A stretch of DNA of 64,000 bases from the NCBI RefSeq assembly GCF_046156175.1, contig NZ_JAYLVL010000003.1:248001-312000 (forward strand), written 5' to 3'. A program made the position numbers and the translations under genes. This stretch comes from Lacisediminihabitans sp046156175 (GTDB taxonomy: Bacteria; Actinomycetota; Actinomycetes; Actinomycetales; Microbacteriaceae). Positions within the stretch are counted from its first letter, which is position 1, and every line of letters starts with the position of its first letter. Shown piece after piece: positions 17,261 to 25,398 of this stretch. Under the pieces are notes generated by a model. That model was not told the origin of the DNA. It saw nothing but the letters and a program-made list of their open reading frames with translations, and did not search any database.

Positions 17261-17800
17261 GTGGTCACCACCACCGCGAAGGGAGAGGCCCGGCGGATCG
17301 CTCTGCAGGATGCGGTGATCCGGGTGCTCGAGATCGGCGGACCGGGCGCCGTCACCCACCGCGCTGTCGCGGCCGAAGCCGGCGTGCCCCTCGCGGCAGC
17401 CACCTACTACTTCGCCAGCATCGACGATCTGCTGGTGAGTGCGCTGCTCCGCGTCACAGAGCAGCAGGTCGCCCTGTTCGCCCACCTCGACAACGGATCC
17501 CTCACCGATGCCGCAGCCGTGCTGCGGCAGTGGGTGTACGGCTCCCGGGCCTCCGCCATCGCGCAGTACGAGCTCCTCTTCCTCGCCATGCGCCGCGACG
17601 GCCTGAGGGAGGCGGCAGACATCTGGTACCGCTCGCTCGAGGACGCGATCGACCCCTTCGTGCCCGATCCCCGCCGCGCCCGGGTGGTCGCGCTCGCCAT
17701 CGACGGGCTCATCCTGCGGATGCTCTGGCGCGGCGAGCCGGAGTCGGTGGCGGAGGTGGAAGCGGCGCTGCGCGACATCCTGCAGTCTGCTGTTACTTGA
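17261..17800 (+). CDS. TetR-family transcriptional regulator
   Basis: About 179 residues from the GTG at 17261; a GTG at 17246 is possible but has no ribosome binding site. The N-terminal HTH (GAVTHRAVAAEAGVPLAAATYYFASIDDL split over residues 29-57) is the TetR DNA-binding domain, and the helical C-terminal part is a variable ligand-binding domain. It is encoded immediately after the SMR pump, so it most likely senses a substrate of that pump and represses the operon at the palindrome upstream. Its 3' end overlaps the convergent GNAT gene by 8 bp. Confidence 0.88.
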   Translation: MVTTTAKGEARRIALQDAVIRVLEIGGPGAVTHRAVAAEAGVPLAAATYYFASIDDLLVSALLRVTEQQVALFAHLDNGSLTDAAAVLRQWVYGSRASAIAQYELLFLAMRRDGLREAADIWYRSLEDAIDPFVPDPRRARVVALAIDGLILRMLWRGEPESVAEVEAALRDILQSAVT

Positions 17801-18371
17801 GCGATTTCTGCATGAGCACCGTGCCGAGCCAGCGCTCGAACTTGAAGCCGACCTTCCCCATGCGACCGATCTCCTTGAAGCCGAAGTCCTGGTGCATCTT
17901 GATGGAGGCCTCAGCGCCGCGATCGGCGATGACGGCGATGATCTCCTTGAGCCCGGCCTGCTTCGAACGGGTGATCAACTCGCCCATCAGCACCTTGCCG
18001 AGCCCCTTGCCGGTCGACGCCGCACGCAGGTAGATCGAGTTCTCCACGGTGAAGCGGTAGGCTGCCTTCTCCTTCCACGGGTACACGTAGGCGTAGCCGA
18101 GGATCTGCTGGCTCGGGCTCTCCGCGACGAGGTAGGGCATCCCCAGCTTCTGCAGGTGCTGGAACTTGGAGCGGGTTGCTCGGAGGGTGAGCGGGGTCTC
18201 ATCGAAGGTGACAGTGGAGTTGGCCACGTAGTGGTTGTAGATCTCCCGCACGTCCGGCATGTCTTCGAGTCGCGCATCCCGAATCGAATATTCGAAGGGC
18301 ACCTCGAGCGGGGGCAGGTTGCGCTGCGCCTCCAGCGGACGGTGAGTGGCCTGGTATTCCTCCTCGAGCAT
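17793..18371 (-). CDS. GNAT N-acetyltransferase, phosphinothricin-type
   Basis: 192 residues. The GNAT core starts at YSIRDARLEDMPDVREIYNHYV, the pattern of the phosphinothricin/methionine-sulfoximine acetyltransferase (Pat/YncA) group, and the acetyl-CoA-binding loop is present at ASTGKGLGKVLM. The first 25 residues are an extra N-terminal segment not seen in the shortest family members. The end matches GFKEIGRMGKVGFKFERWLG, as in that family. It is probably an amino-acid-analogue detoxifying enzyme, but the substrate is unproven. A TAAGCT box lies 6 nt before the ATG, inside the end of ung, so it may have its own leaderless promoter. Confidence 0.88.
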   Translation of the reverse strand: MLEEEYQATHRPLEAQRNLPPLEVPFEYSIRDARLEDMPDVREIYNHYVANSTVTFDETPLTLRATRSKFQHLQKLGMPYLVAESPSQQILGYAYVYPWKEKAAYRFTVENSIYLRAASTGKGLGKVLMGELITRSKQAGLKEIIAVIADRGAEASIKMHQDFGFKEIGRMGKVGFKFERWLGTVLMQKSLK

Positions 18372-18377
18372 GAACCG

Positions 18378-18383
18378 AGCTTA
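18378..18383 (-). promoter_or_regulatory. -10 box of leaderless GNAT promoter
   Basis: TAAGCT on the minus strand, 6 nt before the ATG at 18371, overlapping the last codons of ung. Confidence 0.4.
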
Positions 18384-19085
18384 CGCCGGGATCGTCCAGT
18401 CGATCGGTGAGGCTCCCTGCGACAGCAGTGAGGCGTTGGCCCGGCTGAAGGGGTGCGACCCGAAGAACCCTCCCCCGGCCGACAGAGGGCTCGGATGCAC
18501 GGACTTGATCACGGGCACCGAGCCGAGCATCGGCTCGAGGGAGATGGCATCTTTTCCCCACAGGATCGCCACGAGCGGTCCGCCGCGATCGGCGAGCGCA
18601 TGGATCGCCGTCGCCGTCACGGTCTCCCACCCCTTGCGACGGTGCGAGCCGGACTTGCCCGGCTCGACGGTCAGCACGCGATTGAGCAGCATGACCCCCT
18701 GGTCCGACCACGCGCTGAGGTCTCCGTGCGATGGCGGCGTGACCCCGACGTCGCTCCGCAGCTCCTTGTAGATGTTCCAGAGGCTCCGCGGAATCGGCCG
18801 TACGGCCCGGTCGACGGCGAAGGAGAGTCCGATCGGATGCCCGAGCCCCGGATACGGATCCTGCCCGACGATGAGCACGCGCACCCGCGAAAGCGGAGCA
18901 GCGAATGCGCGGAACACGTTCTCCTCGGCAGGAAGATATCCGCGACCGGCCGCGACCTCGCCGTCGAGGAATTCCTGAAGCTTCGAGATCACCCCGGAGA
19001 CCGGCCGGAGCGCACTCGCCCATTCCGGGTCGATCGAGCGGGTCAGAACCGAGGGAGTCGACTCCGCACCTCTGGCGTCGGTCAC
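18381..19085 (-). CDS. ung: Uracil-DNA glycosylase, family 1
   Basis: 234 residues. It removes uracil from DNA as the first step of base excision repair. The catalytic motif GQDPYPGLGH (74-83, with Asp76 as the water-activating residue) and the minor-groove loop HPSPLSAGGGFFG near residue 205 are both complete, defining a family-1 Ung. The start was set at GTG 19085 because it overlaps the stop of the upstream phosphoribosyltransferase gene (GTGA); a longer reading would extend 20 residues into that gene. Confidence 0.94.
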   Translation of the reverse strand: MTDARGAESTPSVLTRSIDPEWASALRPVSGVISKLQEFLDGEVAAGRGYLPAEENVFRAFAAPLSRVRVLIVGQDPYPGLGHPIGLSFAVDRAVRPIPRSLWNIYKELRSDVGVTPPSHGDLSAWSDQGVMLLNRVLTVEPGKSGSHRRKGWETVTATAIHALADRGGPLVAILWGKDAISLEPMLGSVPVIKSVHPSPLSAGGGFFGSHPFSRANASLLSQGASPIDWTIPA

Positions 19086-19573
19086 CCGGTGACCGGCGGA
19101 AGGGACGACCACGGGAACGCGATCCACTTGGATGTCCTGCGCCACACGAAGTCGGGCTCGAGCACGGTCTGCGGCTTGGAGTAGAGACAGAGGCTGCGCA
19201 CATCCGCCCTCGCCTTGACGAGCAGTTCGAGCACCATCGCGAGGGTGCGGCCGGAGTCCGAGACGTCGTCGACCAGCAGCACCTTCTGCCCGGAGACGGA
19301 GGGTGTGTCGAGCATCGGTGACAGCAACACCGGCTCGGCGAGACGCAGGTCCACCCCGGTGTAGAACTCGACGTTGATGGCGCCGCAGCTCTTCACATCG
19401 AGCGCGTAGGCGACCGATCCGGCGAGCAGCAGGCCTCCGCGGGCGATGGCCACGACCATGTCGGGCACGAATCCGCTCTCGTGCACCTGGGCCGCCAGAT
19501 CGCGACTCGCCTCGCCGAACTCGTCCCAGCCCAGGATCTCGCGATCCGGGGTGTGCTCCTCATCGATTGTCAT
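19082..19573 (-). CDS. Phosphoribosyltransferase, xanthine-guanine type
   Basis: 163 residues. The PRPP-binding motif VLLVDDVSDSGRTL (about residues 98-111) and an N-terminal WDEFGEASRDLAAQV resemble xanthine-guanine phosphoribosyltransferases (Gpt-like), which salvage purine bases to nucleotides. The short hood region and the VVAIARGG loop (about 42-49) agree. The base specificity is not visible. A TAGCGT box lies 6 nt before the ATG. The gene is coupled to ung by a four-base GTGA overlap. Confidence 0.85.
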   Translation of the reverse strand: MTIDEEHTPDREILGWDEFGEASRDLAAQVHESGFVPDMVVAIARGGLLLAGSVAYALDVKSCGAINVEFYTGVDLRLAEPVLLSPMLDTPSVSGQKVLLVDDVSDSGRTLAMVLELLVKARADVRSLCLYSKPQTVLEPDFVWRRTSKWIAFPWSSLPPVTG

Positions 19574-19579
19574 AGCTTC

Positions 19580-19585
19580 ACGCTA
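19580..19585 (-). promoter_or_regulatory. -10 box of leaderless phosphoribosyltransferase-ung promoter
   Basis: TAGCGT on the minus strand, 6 nt before the ATG at 19573. Confidence 0.5.
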
Positions 19586-19645
19586 GCGGCTGCCCGGTAC
19601 TCCCGAGAACGCGCGGTGTGCTTCTTGCCGCCGCCGGTCGACCAC

Positions 19646-19651
19646 TAGCAT
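19646..19651 (+). promoter_or_regulatory. -10 box of leaderless MFS promoter
   Basis: TAGCAT, 6 nt before the ATG at 19658; no ribosome binding site. Confidence 0.5.
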
Positions 19652-19657
19652 CCGATC

Positions 19658-21133
19658 ATGACAACAGTGCGTGCGAAGGCTGGGGCGATCACCTTCGGCC
19701 TGATCGGCTACCTGTTCCTGGTCGAGATCGTGAGCGGCATCCTGCAGGGCTACTACGTGCCTCTGATCAGCGACCTGGTGAAGTACCTCCAGATCCGGGA
19801 TGCCGATTTCAACTGGTTCGAAGCGGCACAGCTGCTGCTCTCCGCGCTCGTCGTGCCGATCCTGGCGAAACTCGGCGACATGTTCGGACACAAGCGCATC
19901 CTGCTCGTCTCGACGGTGCTCACGGCCGGGGCGAGCTGGGCCCTCGTCTTCGCCGACAACTTCACCACCTTCCTCATCGCCTGGGCCCTGCAGGGCTTCT
20001 ACGTTGTCTGGCTTCCGCTGGAAGTGGCACTCATCTTCGACCGTGGCCGCCGCACCGGCAGGGGCGCGTCGCAGACCCGGCGGGCGGCCGGTTTCCTCGT
20101 CGTCGCGCTCGAGGCCGGTGCGATCGTCGGCGCTTTGCTGGGGGGACGGGTTTTCGGATGGTTCGGAAACAACGTGCCGCTCACTCTCGCCGTCCCGGCG
20201 ATCGCCGTCACCCTCGTCTTCTTCGCGGTGCTTTTCGGTGTGCCGGAGTCGACTCCGCTTCCAGGGCGACGCCTCGATGTCGTCGGTTTCAGCCTGCTCA
20301 CCATCGGGCTGTTGCTGATCACTTCAGGCCTCACCTTCCTCCGGCTCAACGGGCTTGCGGCGTGGTGGGTGTACATCCTCATCGTGCTCGGACTGCTGGT
20401 GTTCGTGCCGTTCGGGCTCTACGAACTGAAGCAGGATGACCCGGCGATCGACCTGCGGGTGCTTCGGCAACCGAACATGTGGCCGGTGCAGCTCACCGCC
20501 GGTCTCATCGGCATCAGCCTGCTCGGGGCGCAGGCCCCCCTCAGCGCGTACGCCGGCACCGACCGGGCGAACGGCTACGGCCTCGGTCTCGACTCCGGCG
20601 ACCGCTCCACCCTCATCGGGGTCTACCTCATCTCGATGATCGGAGGTGCGCTGCTCTTTCCTCTCGTGTCCCGCTGGCTTTCTCCGCGGGTCGCCCTCAT
20701 CATCGCCGCCTTCCTCGTCGCCACCGGGTACCTGTTGTTCGTGCCGTTCCACCTGGAGACCTGGCAGGTGTTCCTCAACATGTTCATCGCCGGCATCGGA
20801 TCCGGAGCGCTGGTGGGCGCGATGCCGGCGGCCGCCGCGGCGGCGGCACCTCGCGGGCAGACCGGCATCGCTGCCGCGCTCACCAACACGACCAAGACGA
20901 TCGGCGGGTCGTTCGCCTCGGCGATCTTCGGGATCGTGCTCGCCATGGGCGTGCTCACCGCGGCAACGACGACGGCCTCGAGCCTCAGCGGCTATCTCAC
21001 CGTGTGGATCATCTGCGGCGTCGGCGCCCTGGTGGCCGCCGTCCTGCTCTTCTTCGTTCCGAAGCTCGCCTTCGCGGATGTGGCCGACGAGGTGGCGTCG
21101 AGCACTACGCCTTCGGTGCGAGAGCTCCCCTGA
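19658..21133 (+). CDS. MFS transporter
   Basis: 491 residues with about 14 predicted membrane helices, as in drug:H+ antiporter-2-type MFS proteins. The loop after helix 2 reads LGDMFGHKR, the MFS signature (GxLaDrxGrkr). Substrate unknown; no dedicated regulator is adjacent. The start lies 6 nt after TAGCAT with no ribosome binding site. The 3' end overlaps the convergent SDR gene by 29 bp. Confidence 0.88.
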   Translation: MTTVRAKAGAITFGLIGYLFLVEIVSGILQGYYVPLISDLVKYLQIRDADFNWFEAAQLLLSALVVPILAKLGDMFGHKRILLVSTVLTAGASWALVFADNFTTFLIAWALQGFYVVWLPLEVALIFDRGRRTGRGASQTRRAAGFLVVALEAGAIVGALLGGRVFGWFGNNVPLTLAVPAIAVTLVFFAVLFGVPESTPLPGRRLDVVGFSLLTIGLLLITSGLTFLRLNGLAAWWVYILIVLGLLVFVPFGLYELKQDDPAIDLRVLRQPNMWPVQLTAGLIGISLLGAQAPLSAYAGTDRANGYGLGLDSGDRSTLIGVYLISMIGGALLFPLVSRWLSPRVALIIAAFLVATGYLLFVPFHLETWQVFLNMFIAGIGSGALVGAMPAAAAAAAPRGQTGIAAALTNTTKTIGGSFASAIFGIVLAMGVLTAATTTASSLSGYLTVWIICGVGALVAAVLLFFVPKLAFADVADEVASSTTPSVRELP

Positions 21134-21896
21134 TCACCTTGTGCGGGGCCGCCTGTGCCACCGGCTTGATCGTCACGAGGTCGAGGTTCACGAATCCGGG
21201 AAGTTCGATCGCGTGCACGATCGCCTCGGCGATGTCTTCGGCATGCAGGGGGTTCGCCACGTTGTCGTAGACCGCATCGGCCCGTGCCTGGTCTCCTGCA
21301 AAGCGCACGAGGGAGAACTCGTCGGTCTTCACCATGCCCGGCGCGACCTCGAGCACCCGGATCGGCTCACCGGCGAGTTCGAGCCGCAGCACGCCGACCA
21401 GGGCGTGCGCGGCGAATTTCGCGGCGTTGTATCCGCCGCCGCCCTCGTAGGCGATGTGGCCCGCGATGGAGGTGACAGTGAGAATGTCCGCATGCGCGAC
21501 GCCCGTGGCATCAGGCAGCGCGGCGGCGGCCCGCAACAGCGGAAGCAGCGCGCTCGTGACCCGCTTGACGGCCACCACGTTCACGTCGAACATGCGCACC
21601 CAGTCCTCGGCATCGCTCTCTTCGACCGAGGCCATCCCGAAGGCGCCACCCGCGTTGTTGACGAGCGCGTGCACCGGGCCGAGGTCCGCGAGGAACTCCC
21701 GGAGTGCGTCGACCTGCGCCTGGTCGGTGACGTCGGCGGTGAAGATGTCGGCTCCGGTCTCCGCGGCGAGCGCCTCGAGACGATCGGTTCGGCGGGCGAC
21801 ACCCACCACATCCCAGCCGCGGGAGCGGAACAGGCGTACCGTCGCCGCTCCGATTCCCGAACTCGCTCCGGTTACCACCACGCGTCGTGACGTCAC
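21105..21896 (-). CDS. SDR-family oxidoreductase (YdfG-like)
   Basis: 263 residues. The classical SDR motifs are complete: TGASSGIG (9-16), NNAGG near residue 84 and the YNAAK active site near 162. The charged residues after the cofactor motif (ARRTDRL) fit NADP preference. The closest general type is the NADP-dependent hydroxy-acid (serine/3-hydroxy acid) dehydrogenase group. The GTG at 21896 is preceded by GGGAGAG; a longer upstream frame is open but lacks coding character. The last nine codons overlap the end of the convergent MFS gene. Confidence 0.88.
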   Translation of the reverse strand: MTSRRVVVTGASSGIGAATVRLFRSRGWDVVGVARRTDRLEALAAETGADIFTADVTDQAQVDALREFLADLGPVHALVNNAGGAFGMASVEESDAEDWVRMFDVNVVAVKRVTSALLPLLRAAAALPDATGVAHADILTVTSIAGHIAYEGGGGYNAAKFAAHALVGVLRLELAGEPIRVLEVAPGMVKTDEFSLVRFAGDQARADAVYDNVANPLHAEDIAEAIVHAIELPGFVNLDLVTIKPVAQAAPHKVIRGALAPKA

Positions 21897-21935
21897 TGCT
21901 CTCCCTCGTCGGCCCCTCTCCAACCGTAGCGCGGC

Positions 21936-21941
21936 TATGGT
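21936..21941 (+). promoter_or_regulatory. -10 box of leaderless acyltransferase promoter
   Basis: TATGGT, 6 nt before the ATG at 21948. Confidence 0.5.
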
Positions 21942-21947
21942 GTTCGC

Positions 21948-23063
21948 ATGACGAGCACCGCCACCGCCCCCGCCCCACGAAAGCAGCGGGTTCCGCTGTG
22001 GGACAACGGGCGGTTCGCCTGCGTCGCGCTCGTCGTGGTCGGGCACGGAGTGCAGCGGCTCACCGCCGACAACGATCACGCTCTCGTGGTCTACCTGTTC
22101 ATCTACGCCTTTCACATGCCGGCATTCGCCCTGATCAGCGGCTACTTTTCGAACGCTGCCCCACCGAGTTCCCGCCAGATGAAGCGCGTGATCACCGACA
22201 TCCTGTTGCCGTACGTGATCATGCAGACGATCTGGACCGTCGTGCAGTACCTGGTGGAGGGCAGGACGAGCGCCAACCCCACCACGCCGCACTGGACGCT
22301 GTGGTTCCTGCTCGCCCTCGGGGTGTTCCGGCTCGTGCTGCCCTATCTCGTGCTGCTGCGCTGGCCGTTGCTCTGGTCCGTGCTGTTCTCCATCGGAGTC
22401 GGGTACTTCAGCAATGTCGACAGCACCTTCTCGCTCTCGCGGGCCATCGGCATCCTGCCTTTCTTCGTGCTCGGCTGGCAATTGCGCCAGTGGAAGCTCG
22501 TGGAGAAGTGGCATGTGATCGAGCGGCAGACGTGGCTCATCCGCGGGGTCGCGATCGCGATCTTCGCCGCGTGGGCGGCCTCACTCGTGCTCTTCCTCGA
22601 CTTCTGGAAGTCGATCGACGTGCACTGGCTCTTCTATGACGACTCGTACGACGGACTGGGCCAGACCGACTGGTGGGCCGGGCTGGTGCGACTGGCATTC
22701 CTGCTGCTCGCGACTCTTCTGAGCGGCGCCTTCTTCGTGCTGGTGCCCCGCTCGGAGACCTGGATCACCGGCTTCGGCCAGGCCACCATGTACGTGTACC
22801 TGCTGCACAGTTTCATCCTGTATCCCCTGCGCGAGACAGGGATCCTCACGAACGATCCGACGCCCGATCTGCTGCTCGTCGCCATGATCCTCGCCGGCAT
22901 CGCGATCTCGATCGCCCTCGCGAGCCCTCTCATTCGTCGCATCTTCCGGCCGATCATCGAGCCGAAGCCGCGCTGGTTGTTCATCGAACTCGATACCGGA
23001 AAAGAGAGAAAGCCGGCCGGACCCTCGCGAAAGGATCCGACCGGCTCGACCCGGGACCGGTGA
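21948..23063 (+). CDS. Membrane acyltransferase (acyltransferase 3 family)
   Basis: 371 residues with about ten membrane helices. The N-terminal WDNGRFACVALVVVGHGV, the HMPAFALISGYFS segment with its conserved His (about 56-68) and the long C-terminal cytoplasmic tail are those of the acyltransferase-3/OafA-NodX type, which transfers acetyl or other acyl groups to cell-surface carbohydrates. Target glycan unknown; no polysaccharide genes are adjacent. The final 20 codons contain a GC-rich inverted repeat that may serve as terminator for this gene and its convergent neighbour. Confidence 0.85.
   Translation: MTSTATAPAPRKQRVPLWDNGRFACVALVVVGHGVQRLTADNDHALVVYLFIYAFHMPAFALISGYFSNAAPPSSRQMKRVITDILLPYVIMQTIWTVVQYLVEGRTSANPTTPHWTLWFLLALGVFRLVLPYLVLLRWPLLWSVLFSIGVGYFSNVDSTFSLSRAIGILPFFVLGWQLRQWKLVEKWHVIERQTWLIRGVAIAIFAAWAASLVLFLDFWKSIDVHWLFYDDSYDGLGQTDWWAGLVRLAFLLLATLLSGAFFVLVPRSETWITGFGQATMYVYLLHSFILYPLRETGILTNDPTPDLLLVAMILAGIAISIALASPLIRRIFRPIIEPKPRWLFIELDTGKERKPAGPSRKDPTGSTRDR
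23011..23046. terminator. Possible bidirectional terminator hairpin inside the acyltransferase tail
   Basis: AGCCGGCCGGA (23011-23021) and TCCGACCGGCT (23036-23046) pair over 11 nt with one mismatch, between two convergent genes. No clear T-tract follows on either strand. Confidence 0.35.
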
Positions 23064-23084
23064 CGGGTGCGGCACGACTCCGGA

Positions 23085-24671
23085 TCAGTGCAGGTTGACC
23101 CGCTTCGGCAGGGTGAAGACGAGCGCGAGGGCGACGATCGCGAAGATCGCACTCACCAGCATCGATACGGTCGCCGCATCCCCGAAGTGGGTTGCGAGAC
23201 TCGACTGGGAGATCTGGGAGCCGAGTGCTTTCGCCGCAGCCGCCGGAGTCGCGTAGTCCCCGCTCTTCATCGCCTCCGGGAGCGCCTTGGCCACCTTGTC
23301 GGCGATCTCCGTCTTGAGCCCGGCGAGATTCGCCACCCCGAAGAGAACGCTCGATACCACGGCGATGCCGATCGCGCTTCCGATGCGCTGCATCGTGCCG
23401 ATGACCCCGCTCGCGGCTCCCGCCTCGGTGCGGTCGACAGTCGCCACGATGAATCGGGAGTTCGGCGCGATGAAGAAGCCGTTGCCGAATCCGGCGATGG
23501 CGAGCGGGCCGAGCAGAATCCAGTTGGTCAGGTCCGTGGGCTTCACCGTGAGGAAGATGATCCACAGGGCGATGAGGCCGACGGCCACCAGGGCGGCACC
23601 GAGCACCAGCACGTTGCGTCCGAGCTTCTGGGCGACGCGATCACTCTGAGACGCTCCGATGATATTGGCAACGGCAAAGGGAATGGACACGAGGCCGGAC
23701 TCGAGCGCGGTGTGCCCGAGGCCCGCCTGCCAGAGCAGCGAGATCGTGAAGAAGATGCTGGTGAACGCGGCGAAATACACCAGCGCGAGGATGGTGCCCC
23801 CGGTGAATGCGGGGTGCGAGAAGAGATGCGGGGGAACCAGAGGTGATGACCCGCGGCGAGCGAGCCTCAGCTCCCACAACGCGAACAGCACGATCAGAAT
23901 CGCGCCTCCGACCAGCGAGAGGTAGGTCCAGAGCGGCCACCCCTCATCCTGACCCTGGATCAGGGGAACGAGAATCGCGACGAGACCGCCGGCCAGCAGC
24001 AGAAGGCCGATGACGTCCATCGATGCCTTCTCCCCCGCAACGAGCTTCGGGAGCACGATCACCGCGGCGACCAGCGCGATGACGCCGATCGGCAGGTTCA
24101 CGAAGAAGATGTACCGCCATCCGGTGGCCGTGCCGAGGGCCTGGATCAGGAGACCGCCGACCACCGGCCCGAGCGCGGAGGAGACTCCGAGCACGGCGCC
24201 GAGGATCGCGAAGGCCTTGCCCCGCTTCATCGGCGGGAAGAGCAGCTGGATGAACGCGGTGACCGGCGGGAAGAAGATACCGCCGCCTGCCCCCTGGAGC
24301 ACGCGGGCGACGATCAGTTCGGTGGAGTTCTGGGCGAGCCCCGCGAACAGGCTCGCAACCGTGAACAGCGCGAGCCCCGTGAAGAACACCCATTTGTGGC
24401 CGTACCGGTCGCCGATTCGACCGGCCGGGATCAGCACCAGGCCGAACGCGAGGGCATAGCCGGAGATGATCCAGGCCAGCGTCGCCTCGTTGGCGTTGAT
24501 GCTGTCCCGGATGGTGGGCAGGGCGACATTCACGATGGTGGTGTCGAGCAGCGACATGAAGAGCCCGATGAGCAGCACCGCGAGGGATCCCCAGGCGCGC
24601 TTATCGGTCACTCCGCGGGGCGCGACCCAGGACGGTGGTCGGTTGGCTGTCGCCTCGGATGTTTCGGTCAT
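23085..24671 (-). CDS. MFS drug transporter, DHA2 (EmrB/QacA) type
   Basis: 528 residues and 14 likely membrane helices. Motif C-like SLLDTTIVNVALPTI (residues 40-54), motif A GRIGDRYGHKWVF and LGPVVGGLL place it among proton-driven multidrug exporters of the DHA2 type. The gene is second in an operon with a PadR regulator: the ATG at 24671 overlaps the regulator's stop (ATGA), so expression of pump and regulator is coupled. Confidence 0.92.
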   Translation of the reverse strand: MTETSEATANRPPSWVAPRGVTDKRAWGSLAVLLIGLFMSLLDTTIVNVALPTIRDSINANEATLAWIISGYALAFGLVLIPAGRIGDRYGHKWVFFTGLALFTVASLFAGLAQNSTELIVARVLQGAGGGIFFPPVTAFIQLLFPPMKRGKAFAILGAVLGVSSALGPVVGGLLIQALGTATGWRYIFFVNLPIGVIALVAAVIVLPKLVAGEKASMDVIGLLLLAGGLVAILVPLIQGQDEGWPLWTYLSLVGGAILIVLFALWELRLARRGSSPLVPPHLFSHPAFTGGTILALVYFAAFTSIFFTISLLWQAGLGHTALESGLVSIPFAVANIIGASQSDRVAQKLGRNVLVLGAALVAVGLIALWIIFLTVKPTDLTNWILLGPLAIAGFGNGFFIAPNSRFIVATVDRTEAGAASGVIGTMQRIGSAIGIAVVSSVLFGVANLAGLKTEIADKVAKALPEAMKSGDYATPAAAAKALGSQISQSSLATHFGDAATVSMLVSAIFAIVALALVFTLPKRVNLH

Positions 24672-25246
24672 TGTTTGAGTCCTTTCGCGGACCTCTTGGT
24701 CAGTTCGTCAGAGATGATCTCGGGCAGCGCCACGAGGAGACGGTGGTGCCAGGCGATTTCGCCCTGGAGTTTGGCGAGCTGGTGGCTCATCGCCCACTGC
24801 TCGGATTTCCACAGGTACTGGTCGACCTGCTTGTGGTGTGCGGCGGTGTCCTCGAGCAGACGCTCGAGAGCCGCGATGCGGGTACCGATGATGCCCTCGA
24901 GCTCGTCGAGGCGATCGGGATCGAGGCGCGAGAGCGCGAGATCGAAGGCATCCGGATGCAGTTCGAAGAACTCGAGACCCTCTCGCCGCAAGCCGTCGAG
25001 GGCAAGGGAACCGGAGGCCGTGACGTCGTAGACGTGGCGCTCGGGATAGTTGCCCTCCCGCTCGGTGCGCACCACCTCGATGAGACCCTCCGCGGCGAGG
25101 CGCTTGAGCACCCCGTAGACCGCCCCGACTGTGAAGTCGGTCCACTCGTCGATGTGCTCCTGCTCGGCCAGCACGCGCAGCGCGTGGCCGTGCATCGCTC
25201 CGCGATCGGCGAGCGAGCCGAGCACGAAGAGACGGATGGATGACAC
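24668..25246 (-). CDS. PadR-family transcriptional regulator
   Basis: 192 residues. The winged-helix domain (residues 1-80) has the PadR pattern IRLFVLGSLADRGAMHGHALR and TDFTVGAVYGVLKRLAAEGLIE, followed by a C-terminal helical dimerisation domain (VirR-like, about 95-185). PadR proteins usually repress an adjacent exporter or detoxifying gene and respond to phenolic or drug-like ligands. Here the downstream overlapping gene is a DHA2 efflux pump. The GTG at 25246 was chosen over longer frames because the HTH starts immediately after it. An 8-bp palindrome GAGTACTC (25249-25256) touches the start and a consensus-like TTGACA lies at 25276-25281 on the minus strand. Confidence 0.88.
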   Translation of the reverse strand: MSSIRLFVLGSLADRGAMHGHALRVLAEQEHIDEWTDFTVGAVYGVLKRLAAEGLIEVVRTEREGNYPERHVYDVTASGSLALDGLRREGLEFFELHPDAFDLALSRLDPDRLDELEGIIGTRIAALERLLEDTAAHHKQVDQYLWKSEQWAMSHQLAKLQGEIAWHHRLLVALPEIISDELTKRSAKGLKQ

Positions 25247-25347
25247 TCGAGTACTCTCGCAAAAGTAGTCGCATGTGTCAATGTGGCGCCTGCGCACTAT
25301 TACGCCGGATGTCACGCGCCATTGATCCCCGACGGAGCCCTGCCTAG

Positions 25348-25372
25348 GCTCGCCTGTGCGAGCGATTACCCT
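25348..25372 (+). promoter_or_regulatory. Inverted repeat and -10 box before metY
   Basis: GCTCGC-CTGT-GCGAGC (25348-25363), a perfect 6+4+6 dyad, directly precedes TACCCT (25367-25372). It sits where a repressor or activator of methionine synthesis genes would bind; the protein is unknown. Confidence 0.4.
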
Positions 25373-25398
25373 GCCCGCACTACTTTGAGGAGAGACCC

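Noticed and set aside
21897..22514. N-terminal extension of the SDR gene ending at 21105
   Set aside because: The frame is open for another 206 codons, but the sequence is low-complexity and antisense to the acyltransferase gene. The Rossmann strand begins right after the GTG at 21896, which has a good ribosome binding site.
25300..25398. SAM riboswitch before metY
   Set aside because: The leader would be too short for a known SAM riboswitch and no P1 stem or conserved core was recognised. Only a short dyad is present.
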